DNA from: Euptelea pleiosperma
Lineage: Eukaryota; Streptophyta; Magnoliopsida; Ranunculales; Eupteleaceae
Direction of reading: 5' to 3'
Length of the DNA: 64,000 nucleotides
NCBI GenBank assembly: GCA_035048495.1
Contig: CM068547.1
Coordinates: 8,521,700-8,585,699, forward strand
In this document: piece by piece, positions 55,205-64,000 of the stretch
Numbering within the stretch: position 1 is the first letter of the stretch
How the letters are laid out: every line of letters begins with the position of its first letter
The notes under the pieces: generated by a model
Database searches by the model: none
What the model saw: only the letters and a program-made list of their open reading frames with translations
What the model was told of the DNA's origin: nothing
Made by a program: the position numbers and the translations under genes

Positions 55205-55570
55205 GAGTAAATCTTATACCTACGACCTACAAAATAAGCCATATATGTGGCAATAGGACAGTGACCGTATAGATGTTTGGCCAATCCCTAGGTGGACCTA
55301 TAAACCCAAAATCAACCTGATCGGTGATTTCTAACCGTTAGTTGAAGTCATTTTCATAGGTTGATTTTAATGGTAGGAATTTGAGCATTATTTGGGTAAA
55401 AAAATCCAAAAGGTTTGAAATCACTAATCAGGTTGAGTTTTGGTTTTGTAGGTCCACTAAAGATTGGCCAAACATCCATACGGTCAGTGTCCTCTAAGAG
55501 TATACCACGTGGCTCATATTATGGGTGGTCAGGGCTTCCCTGACCGTCGATGGTGAGGCCAGTTTTACTC
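55205..55570. mobile_element. MULE-like foldback, GAGTAAAACT ends, 10-bp TSD
   Basis: GAGTAAATCT at the left and AGTTTTACTC at the right are inverted ends. The flanks acttgtccca (55195-55204) and acttgcccca (55571-55580) match at nine of ten bases. It contains the module (ccctaggtggacctataaac, aaatcaacctgatcggtgattt and inverse) and ccacgtggctcatattatggg. Same ends as 10195-10544. It lies about 100 bp upstream of the HSP90 heat-shock elements. Confidence 0.75.
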
Positions 55571-55580
55571 ACTTGCCCCA

Positions 55581-55854
55581 TAGTCTGGGGCCTGTGGGCC
55601 TGAGCCTAAGTTTTCAAGTCGAAGCCTGGCTTGGTCGGTCCGATAGAGCCTATAAATTTTGGTTTATGTATAAGGGCTGGAAATGGTTTGGGTCAGATCA
55701 AATATCGGAACCGAATCATCCCAGTTTAGCGGGCTTGGATATTTGGAATGAAGTCCATTTTTTGGATTTGGATTTAGGTTGGATCCAAGAGTGGGTCTTG
55801 GACAATTTAAGTTTAGATTTACAGCCATTCCAAGAAAAAGGCTGGAATATATTC
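55581..55854. other. Short spacer between foldback and MITE
   Basis: Reiterated words (gggtc, ggatttggattt) around 55673-55800 after agggctggaaatgg suggest half of another reiterated-word element. No gene. Confidence 0.35.
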
Positions 55855-56279
55855 CATGGTTTTAAAAACGGCCGTTTAAACGGTTTTAACGGCCGTTTAA
55901 ATGGTAACGCCCCAAGCCCGTTTCCGTTAAAACCGTTTAAAAAAGTTTTTTCGGTTTTGAAAAAAATGGCCGTTAAAATCGTTTAAACAGCCGTTTAATT
56001 CAGAAAAATTTTGTGAAAAAAACGGCCGTTAAATCCGTTAAAATCTGTTAAAATCTGTTTAATTTCTGTTAAAATCCGTTTAATTCCTTTTATTTTTTTA
56101 TTTTTCAAATTTCAAAATTTGAATTTCAGCGCCATTTTTTCCGTTAAAATCCGTTAAATTCTATTTTTTCTCATTTTTTTCTATTTTTGCCCCTGGCCGT
56201 TTCAATCCGTTTTAACGGCCATTTAAACGGTAACGCCCCCAGTCCGTTTAACCGTTAAAACGGCCTCCTTTAAACCTTG
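55855..56279. mobile_element. hAT-like MITE family A, GTTTAAAC subfamily, exact TSD
   Basis: Begins CATGGTTTTAAAAACGGCCG and ends CCTCCTTTAAACCTTG. The 8-bp repeat atatattc flanks it exactly (55847-55854 and 56280-56287). Interior words are gtttaaacgg, gttttaacggcc, ccgttaaaatc and tgttaaaatc. Wherever other copies have gttataac this one has gtttaaac or gttaaaa. Confidence 0.88.
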
Positions 56280-56308
56280 ATATATTCAATAGAAAAATGA
56301 GAATTTTT

Positions 56309-58146
56309 GACATACCTCCCATGTTATCTTTGAAATTTGACATTCCCCTACGGTTTGAAAAAACTGACTTACCCCACATGGCCACGTCCACCATCTATGA
56401 TCATCATTGACTTATATTGAAGAAAGGGGCATTTTCATCTTTTTAAATAATTGTAAAGTCAATATAGGTCAACAATGGTCATAGACGATGAATCGGGTCA
56501 TGGGTTTAATATCTCAAGAATCAGAAGACCTTTCCGACTTCTTGTGAGACACGTAAAGAACCCATGAGATCAAGATGAAAATCATGGGTTTTTTGACAAA
56601 TTAGACTGTATCAATGGATAGATCTTGCCGAGACACTCAGTTTAGACTATAAAAACCATAAAAATCGGAGTTCTCGAACATAATCGGCTAATCCAAATCC
56701 AAAAACGATCCAGATCATTATTACTCAATACACATCGCTACACCCTAGCGTCGACCAACAAGCTTAGTCAAAGATTGTTGTGCATGCCTCTCATATGAAT
56801 TAAATACAATAATGTTAATTTGTATTATATATTTATAAAAAAAAACTCATTTTAATTAGGGGCCGTTTGGCAACACATAAATAAGTAACTTAATTGACTT
56901 TTATAAGCCAAAAAGTTAAAAATTTTAGTTTGGATGTGTTTCATATTTTAACTTTTGAAAAGTTAAAAACTAACTTAAAACTGAAGCTAAATTTTTTAGC
57001 TTTTAACTTCTAAGAGAAATAACTTCTCAAAAATTAGAAGGCCTCCCGACGCTTTTAATTTCTATGACTTTTTAGAGGTAAATGGGTTTTACAAGTAGAA
57101 GTGCTTTTACTTCTCGTTCTTAATCTTCATATGGAATGAAAATGAGTTTTCATTTGGAACCGGAACACCATTTTCTTTTGGAACCAGCTCACATTGATTT
57201 CTCCAGAAAGGGCTACAGTCTCCCCATGAAGCCTACCTCACCTATCGTGGATAGAGACTGGAACCTGCTCATGTTGATTTCTCCAGAAAGGGCTACAGTC
57301 TCCCATGAAGCCTACCGCGCCTATCATGGATAGAGACTGGAACCAGCTCGCGTTGATTTCACTAGCACAGGCTGACTTCAGCGTTGGAATGTTTTTTGGC
57401 ATGCACACCACCCCGCACATTTCTAGAGGGAGATCATTAATCTCAAGAGGAGAGAAGCACTAGATCTAAACTTTAAAGCTTCAGCAAGAGTCAGATCACC
57501 GGATCCACCTTGATAAAAGTGTCAGACGTTTCCTCAGAGATTGTGTAGGTGAGATCTGAAATTTTATCCCCACATGCTTCATTTTATATTCTTTTTCTTG
57601 ACTTCATTTTATAAAATCTTAGAATAGCTCATGTTTTGATTTTAGTCTATAATGTTCCTTAAATATATAATTAAAGCGCTATATACCACATGAAAATCTA
57701 GTACATTCCAGCATGTGTGGAAAGGGTGACTATCATGCCCCGGGGGACTAGTCGGGTGCTCTAAGAGGACCGGACACCCACGGTTTAAAAAAATAAAAAT
57801 AAAAATTAGACGCTGTCTATGTGGTTGTGTCGTACATTGCCTCTCGTTTATAATGACAATGCAATGCAAGGCACAACCACATGCATGCCACTTGAGAATT
57901 GAGATTTCATCGAAAAAATTCCACTATTGCAATGTAAATTTCATTTATTCTTTGTTGGCAGCATCTTGGTCTTCCTCTTAGGATTGTTCAATGGCGAGAC
58001 CGAGTCGATGATTCTGACGAGCTATGAGACGGATTAAACATTAAAAAAAAAAAAAAAATTAGAAAAAAATAAACATCATAGGGGGGTATGTATAATGCGT
58101 CTAATAGCTCGTATGTCAAATTTTAAAGATAACACGGGGGGTATGT
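56309..58146. repeat. 1.84-kb interval bounded by 40-bp inverted repeats
   Basis: GACATACCTCCCATGTTATC-TTTGAAATTTGACAT at the left is mirrored at 58108-58146 (atgtcaaattttaaagataa-cacggggggtatgt), about 34 of 38 bases. A second ggggggtatgtat occurs at 58082. Inside are an AT-rich GTTTGGC half-foldback (56863-57120) and a tandem repeat (57180-57395). No transposase is seen. It could be one non-autonomous element or two inverted solo repeats. Confidence 0.45.
57180..57395. repeat. Tandem repeat, period 79-80 bp, 2.7 units
   Basis: Units start at 57180, 57260 and 57339 with ggaacc[a/t]gctc. The words ttgatttctccagaaagggc, tacagtctcc and ggatagagact recur. The third unit breaks off near cactagcacaggctgac. 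Confidence 0.75.
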
Positions 58147-58235
58147 ATAATTTTTTTGAAAAGAGACACTACACATATAACATAGCCAGTAAATCAGCCC
58201 GTTAAGCTAAATATTGTTATTGTGTTAATACAAAC

Positions 58236-58546
58236 CAAGGTTTAAAGGCGTTTTAACGGTTAAACGGACTAGGGGTTTTATCGTTTAAATGGCCGTAAAA
58301 ACGGATTGAAACGGTCAGGGGCAAAAATGAAAAAAATGGAATTTAACGGAATTAAACAGATTTTAACAGAAAAAATGGATTTTAACAGAAATTAAATGGA
58401 TCTTAGCAGATTTAACGGCCGCTTTTTTACAAAATTTTTCAGAATTTAACGGCCGTTAAATTCAAAAACGTTAAAATGTGTTTAAACGGTTTTAACGGAA
58501 ACGGGCTTGGGGTGTTACCGTTTAAACAGCCGTTTTTAATGCCATG
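58236..58546. mobile_element. hAT-like MITE family A, GTTTAAAC subfamily, exact TSD
   Basis: Begins CAAGGTTTAAAGGCGTTTTA and ends CCGTTTTTAATGCCATG. The 8-bp repeat atacaaac flanks it exactly (58228-58235 and 58547-58554). The interior uses gttttaacgg, gtttaaacgg and aaatggattttaacag words. Confidence 0.88.
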
Positions 58547-58657
58547 ATACAAACTATATCATTTCATCCTCACAATAGGCTGTAAGAAGAACCTCCTATA
58601 AGTATTCCAATGAATCCCTCTAGAATTGAGCATTAGAAGAACAACTTTGGTTTAACC

Positions 58658-58987
58658 CATGGTCTAAAAATGGCCGTTATAATGGATTCGGACCTCCCCC
58701 ATTACGTTACGTACCTTTAAAACGCCCAGAAAATAATGGCTGTTAGTTTCGTTATAATGGCCATTATTTTTTGTTATTTTTCCATTATAACAAAAATAAT
58801 GGCCATTATTTTCTGTTTTTAAAAATTTGAATTTGAGTGCCATTTTTTTCATTATTTTTGTTATTTCCATTAGTTTTCCATTATTTTCCATTTTTGCCCC
58901 TGAGTATTACAATTTGTTATAACAGAACGGAAAAACGGTAAAACCCCCAGTCTGTTATACCATTATAACGGCCCCTTTTAAACCTTG
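58658..58987. mobile_element. hAT-like MITE family A, GTTATAAC subfamily
   Basis: Begins CATGGTCTAAAAATGGCCG and ends CGGCCCCTTTTAAACCTTG. Flanks gtttaacc (58650-58657) and gttcaacc (58988-58995) match at seven of eight bases. It lies only about 100 bp from the copy at 58236-58546 but belongs to the other word subfamily. Confidence 0.85.
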
Positions 58988-58995
58988 GTTCAACC

Positions 58996-59754
58996 TTCTT
59001 GATGATCCGGTCTTCAGATTTTTTTGTTTTGGTAAAGAAAATTTATTGAAGAACTTGGAGGCTGAGAAGGCCTACCAAACCAACAGGAACAAAAATAACA
59101 AGAAACACAAGACAAAGGGACCCCATGACAGCACACCACCCACCATCAAAACTAAGGAAGGCCAACTAAACACAACCTCCTCGAATCTGACACCCCTCCC
59201 TCCTCATACAATTTGACACACATGAAAATGAGACCTTTAGGCCTGCTTGGTTCAATGCAATGTACCCACTTGCCATGGTTATGGGATTACACCTGATTGG
59301 TTGCTAGCGTGCAAGTGGTTGCCAAGCCCTTGCAAACTCTTTAAGAAAATGGATGTAAGCACGTGCAACCCAAAAACCGTGGTATAAGTGACTGCAATGC
59401 AACTCACCGCATTTGCACTGAAGTGCAAAATGCATCCAGTGCAGCGAACCAAGCAGGGCCTTAGTTTCTATCGTGAGAGCTTCGGGGGGATGAACATCTT
59501 CCCTAGTTTTTTTCTTTCCACACACACCAACTACTGGAGAATTGGAAAATTTTCCACGAAATTTGGCGTGGGACTTGGAATTGAGGACAAATTTCTACTG
59601 CTTTTATGGTGTTAAAAAAAAGCAGAATTGCAGCTTGTAGTTTTGAAGAACTTTATGGATGTGGAGTGTATAATTGGCACTGAAATTAAGTCACTTTTTG
59701 TATATATTGTGTTTGTGGTGTCGCTAGACGCCACAAACACAAAAAACGTGCACC
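58996..59754. other. Intergenic; possible LINE tail and a small hairpin
   Basis: 59023-59215 (tttttttgttttggtaaagaaaatttattgaag ... ggctgagaaggcctaccaaac) resembles the antisense 3' end of a plant LINE, but no target duplication is visible. 59709-59740 is a near-perfect hairpin (gtgtttgtggtgtc, loop gcta, gacgccacaaacac). No gene is seen. Confidence 0.4.
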
Positions 59755-61012
59755 AAGTGCATTTATTTTCTACGGTTAAAAATAAATCATGAAAAATACT
59801 CTAATCCAACGGATATAAATTGCTAATCAAGATGAATTTTGCTACGCAGACTTGTGGATGGGCCAAACATCTATACGGTCAGTGTTCTCTAAGAATGTGC
59901 TACGTGGTTCGTATTGGTCAAGTGTAATAGAGTTACATAACTAATTAACGAAAACTTAAAATTTTTTTGTACACAACCCGAGATACAATTTTGGCCAATG
60001 ACAAAATTACACCACCATGCATCATGATAACGTCCACGGACCTTGGACCATATGATAATTACTCTTTAATATGGTATGTACTGGGACATTAAATGAACAT
60101 TTTATTATTCTAGGAAATATTGAATTTTGACATAATAATAGGTGCCACGTTGATGATGGACCATATTATGAGCCACGTCTCACATTCTTAAAGACTACTG
60201 ACCATATGGATGTTTGTTCAATTAATAGTAGACCTACATAGTAATTTCTATCTGTTGAATTAGAGTATTTTTCAAGGTTTATTTTTATAAAAAGTTTTAA
60301 AAAAAAATACCAAATTAAATCAATTTGTAGAAAATAATACTTGTTTTCAAAAATTATAAAAATAAATATGCATAGCTGTTACCTCTGGCGTAAACTTTTT
60401 TAAAATTTAATACCCAAAATACCCTTTTAGTAGCCAATTACATCGGCGCCAGACTTGATCTACATTTCAACCGGAGCCCAATTAGATTTGGCGCCATTCC
60501 AATCGGAGCCAGATTAGATCTGGCAATGATAGAAGGCACCGATGCAATTGGCTACTCGACTGTTGCTCACAAACTTGTTGCACTCTCTCCTCTTTTTATA
60601 AGTATAAGCCCATTTTGGCTCATTACACATCTCTTTCACATACATCTCAATCTCTCTCTTGATTTAATCTTACTCTTATTCGCATGTGTGTAACACTCAA
60701 CCTGCAAGAAAATAGTACCGTTTTTAGCTCCATTTGAAATGGAGTCAAAATGGTTTTGGCGCCATTTGCTTTGACTCCGTTTCAAACAGAGCCAAATGGG
60801 TGTGGGTACAATCGGATTTTAATGAAAAAATACATTTTGACTCTGAATTAAATGGCGTCAACAAGTTGACACCGAAGCAAACGGCTGTGTATTCATTTTC
60901 ATAATTTTTGAAAACAAGTATATATTTTCTACAAATTGATTTAATTTTGTAGTTTTTTTTAAAAAAATCTGTTATTTTTAACTGTAGAAAACGACACATC
61001 TAGTGCATTTTG
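59755..61012. repeat. Nested foldback, about 1.25 kb
   Basis: Outer arms: aagtgcatttattttctacg-gttaaaaataa (59755-59785) and ttatttttaactgtagaaaa (60972-60991) with tagtgcatttt after it. Inner arms: caaattaaatcaatttgtag-aaaataatacttgttttcaa (60311-60355) and, inverse, ttgaaaacaagtatatattt-tctacaaattgatttaattt (60908-60948). Between the left arms lie two decayed half copies of the common module (59795-59910 and 60145-60260). The centre repeats ggcgcc/ggagccaga words. Confidence 0.5.
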
Positions 61013-61790
61013 TTGAATTATTTAAAAGTTGTGCGCACGCCACTTCAAGTGCCGGTTACGATGGTGTCTGAGAGACTATAAATGGTGTTTAAAGAGGGGC
61101 ACTTTGGGCATTATAGCGTCGGCGGGCAAACACTATTTCAAATGGCAGCTTATGTTTGTTTTGACAAATTTTTAAAATAAAGTTTCTTTTTTAATATTGA
61201 TTAAATTTTAAATTATTTTTGAAAATTTTTCGATTTATAAATGACCATCTATCAAGCGTTCTTCGTGTTATGGATGACCTCTCTAATGGTGGGCAAATTT
61301 AAAATCTCGTTCAAGTTAGAAATGATATGTATCGACCGAGACAAAACGAGACGAAGGAGAAAAATAAACTATACGTCTTGGTAAAATTAAATTAATTTTT
61401 AATTATAAAATTTATTTTTTAATATTTATATGTGTTATAAAAGTACATATACAATGAAAATAAGATTCTAAATCATATTAAGATTAAGTTGTTGGCACGT
61501 CTTGATAATTTTCAACCATTGATGGTGGGTCATACCCTCTTACCTACCTGCCCGCTTATACAGGGATGAAGAGGGTAGGCCATCAATTGGTCAAGACGGG
61601 AAGACTTTTTCAAGACACTCTTCACATTTTGAATTCTGTTAATCTGCTTGGCGATCATCCAGCTCTCCACAAAGATCAATGATAAAATAGGACGGCATTA
61701 GCCGTCAATCATTCAGCTGACTTTCAAGTTTTTCTCATGAGAGCGTCGTGTCATTCGAAGATGTGTGTACATACACGTCCGAGGAACGAC
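61013..61790. other. Intergenic, nothing recognised
   Basis: AT-rich sequence without a convincing ORF or repeat partner. The 60-codon minus-strand frame at 61713-61895 overlaps the next foldback. Confidence 0.35.
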
Positions 61791-62118
61791 TAAATCTTTG
61801 ATGACGGACGACATTATGAGCCACATGGCACACTCTCTTATAAGCCACTGACCGTATGGATGTTTGGCCCATCCCAAGGTAGGCCTACTGATCAAATATC
61901 AACCTGATTAGCTATTTCTAACTTTTGGATCTAGGTACTCCAAATAATGCTTAAATCCCACGGTTGAAAATCAACCCAATAAAAAGACTTGAATACAACG
62001 GTTAGAAATTGACTTTTGGTCTCTAGGTCTCCATACGGTTAGTAGTGGGTCTCTAAGAGTGTTCCACGTGTCCCATACTGTGTTCCGTCATCAACGTTGT
62101 GACGGACGTCAGTCGTCA
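61791..62118. repeat. Module-type foldback upstream of the kinase gene
   Basis: TAAATCTTTGATGACGG at the left is mirrored by gtcgtcaaagattta at the right. Inside are gagccacatggcacactctc / gagtgttccacgtgtcc and the module (atgtttggcccatcccaagg, atcaacctgattagctattt and inverse), plus gtccgtcatcaacgttg. It ends about 235 bp before the kinase ATG. Confidence 0.6.
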
Positions 62119-62353
62119 AAGATTTACTTCATCATGACCTAGGACTCTAGACGTACACGTCGGTCCACTGAATCTAACGGAGATGTAGACTAACTGCAAC
62201 TTCTCTTCGTATTTGATGACCGATCTCACTCCCTTAGTCAAGTTCCCTCTATTTCTTTCTCTCGCTCTGGAGTCTGGACTCTGGACTTCTCTGCAATTCC
62301 ACCACCTCAATTTGCCGGAAACAACCACTTTTTCGCCGGCGAAACGATACATC

Positions 62354-64000
62354 ATGGCGGTCTACGACACACTGTTTCTGAATCTGAACAGTGAGCTTTC
62401 GAAACCTACTTCCATCTTCGGCCTCCGCTTATGGGTCGTGATTGGAATATGCGTTGGAGCATTCACCATTCTCCTTATCTTCCTCCTTTCCCTCTGCATC
62501 ACCTCCCGCCGCCGGAAATCCCGTAAATCCGGCGCTTTTCCTGCGAAATTCACTGCCGGAGACTCCACCCCTGTTTTCCCTATGGAGATCCAACCGACCG
62601 TCCATGTTGTGCACCCTGTCCCGGAGATCCAGATCGATATAGGGAAGGCAGAGCATCGGGTGGTGTTCTCTGATCAGCTGTCGTCTCAAGCGAGTGGAGA
62701 GAGTCGGTCGACTACTGCGACCGAATTGGCTTCGATGGCTGCGGGACCGCCGGAGGTGTTGCATCTGGGGTGGGGGCGTTGGTATACTTTGAGGGAGCTT
62801 GAAGAGGCGACAAATGGGTTGGCAGAAGAGAATGTGATCGGAGATGGTGGTTATGGGATCGTTTATCGGGGAGTTTTGCGGGATAACACGCAAGTAGCAG
62901 TGAAGAACTTGCTCAATAACAGGTTCCCAAATTCCCAATCCATCTATGATTTATTAGAAAAAAACAAATGATAGAACTTTAGATTTACCTGGTAATGATA
63001 TCTAGGAAAAACAAGCTTAGATGGAATTTTGCCATTTTTTTTGAATTCTTGTTGGTTTAAATTTTGGTTATGTGAAGAGGAGAAATGTTTTTCAAGGTAA
63101 GAACTTGTTCTCCTCCATTTCATTGGGTGGTGAATTGGTGACATGTTGAGAATTGAAGCCTGGTAAGTGATTTCTATAAAAGAAATTTTCAGTTTTTAGC
63201 TGAATTTCAGAACCCCAACTGATGATTTCTTAATTAAACGCGTTATTGATCTGCTAATGCTACTGTATTTATTTGGGTGGATTATCTTAAGTTGGGATGT
63301 TGGACTGGTGGAGTTGTTCTTGTTATAGGGTATTCTTTCTTTTAATCTTTTCTGGTTTTGTTCATTGATATGAGGAAATTGCAGTTTAACAAGTAACTGA
63401 ATAGTTTTCGGAAAATACTTCGTTGTTCATTTTTTACAGTATCAAGCAAGATTGTTTAGTATTTTTCACCCCCTTTTCTCAGCTGGTTCTAATCAAGAAT
63501 CTTTTGAAATCAAGTAATGGATACTGAAAATTACTGTAATTGTGTTTTTCTCTGGGTTGTGTTCTTCTCCGTACTTAATGACTGAATTTTCATTACAAAT
63601 TTTGGTTTCCAGCTTAGTACTTTTTTTCTTCTTCTTCCTTTTCTCTTTCCTGAAGATGTTTAAAGTTAAACCTAATGAGACTGATGAATTATCAGGGGTC
63701 AAGCTGAGAAGGATTTTAAAGTAGAGGTGGAAGCGATTGGGCGTGTTAGACACAAGAATTTAGTCAGGTTGCTCGGATATTGTGTCGAGGGAGCTTACAG
63801 GTATCGATAACTTATTTATATTCTATGGTGCTGTTGTACGTTTTCGACTTTCTTCTTAGGTTCTCTCTGGGTCTAAAATCCTGTGGAAATTGAATGTATG
63901 ATTTGATTTGTATCTGGTTTTGTTGATTAGGATGCTTGTTTATGAGTATCTAGACAATGGTAATCTCGATCAGTGGCTTCATGGGGATGTAGGGCAAGTC
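62354..64000 (+). CDS. Receptor-like (cytoplasmic) protein kinase, At1g01540/At4g01330 type, 3' end outside window
   Basis: Exons 62354-62922, 63696-63800 and 63931-64000 (window end) give the first 248 residues in frame with GT-AG introns. A very short extracellular N-terminus ([20 protein letters not shown]) precedes one membrane span at about 26-49 ([20 protein letters not shown]) and a basic stop-transfer SRRRKSRKS. The juxtamembrane region has the conserved [18 protein letters not shown] and [20 protein letters not shown]. The kinase domain starts with the Gly-rich loop [12 protein letters not shown] (162-173), the ATP-binding Lys in VAVKNL (184), then [20 protein letters not shown] and [19 protein letters not shown]. 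The catalytic loop and the rest lie to the right. I take the second in-frame ATG (62354) because family proteins begin MxVYD; the one at 62213 would add 47 unrelated residues. Ligand and substrates of this family are not known to me. Confidence 0.93.

Noticed and set aside
62213..62353. Upstream in-frame ATG of the kinase
   Set aside because: The extra 47 residues are not like the family N-terminus, which starts at MAVYD; this is more likely 5' leader.

Overview
The window is nuclear DNA of a flowering plant. The evidence is a set of intron-bearing plant genes: a nuclear-encoded plastid ribosomal protein, an R2R3-MYB with the usual 130-nt second exon, a plant-specific ROH1/DUF793 protein and a plant receptor-like cytoplasmic kinase. 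Between them lie long AT-rich spaces packed with non-autonomous transposons. The lineage cannot be fixed from sequence alone; a magnoliid or other early-diverging angiosperm is a guess.

Seven genes are supported: (1) a CBE1-like eIF4E-binding protein, minus strand, 931-4156, whose 3' part runs off the left edge; (2) plastid ribosomal protein L5, plus, 10713-13137; (3) a ROH1/DUF793 protein, minus, 14897-16117; (4) a MYB103-like R2R3-MYB, plus, 35576-37289; (5) ribosomal protein S10 (eS10), plus, 46383-49923; (6) cytosolic HSP90, minus, 52443-54798, converging on S10; (7) an At1g01540/At4g01330-type kinase, plus, from 62354 and cut by the right edge. There is also an F-box/LRR pseudogene (about 9366-9760) and relics of a Ty3/gypsy reverse transcriptase and a LINE endonuclease. 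The genes are ordinary housekeeping, wall-regulatory and signalling genes and do not form one pathway.

The unusual content is the transposon landscape. (a) A hAT-like MITE family with CAAGGTTTAAA/CATGGTTTAAA ends has 8-bp target duplications around eight copies or composites. Its interior is built from one repeated word (ATAACGGCCGTTAT), and in two copies that word is changed throughout to a GTTTAAAC form. (b) Two tandem arrays of very short Helitrons (24012-27305 and 39901-41102) run head to tail, with CTAG abutting TCTATATAA. (c) A second hAT-like family (CAGGRCCGTCTC) has two copies of 550 and 552 bp. (d) MULE-like foldback elements with 9-10-bp target duplications share an internal palindromic module with (c). 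(e) A class of elements ends in AGGGNTGTCAA-like sequence, and each copy has an interior of reiterated short words. (f) TRIM-type miniature LTR elements lie in introns of both the plastid L5 and MYB genes. (g) Very short LINE 3'-end stubs have clear target duplications.

Layout: 1-5060 CBE1-like gene; 5.1-10.5 kb repeats and the F-box relic; 10.6-16.2 kb L5 and ROH1-like; 16.3-34.9 kb an 18-kb gene desert of nested MITEs, Helitrons and retroelement relics; 34.9-37.7 kb MYB103-like; 37.7-46.2 kb a second repeat desert; 46.2-55.1 kb S10 and HSP90; 55.2-62.1 kb repeats; 62.3 kb to the end, the kinase.
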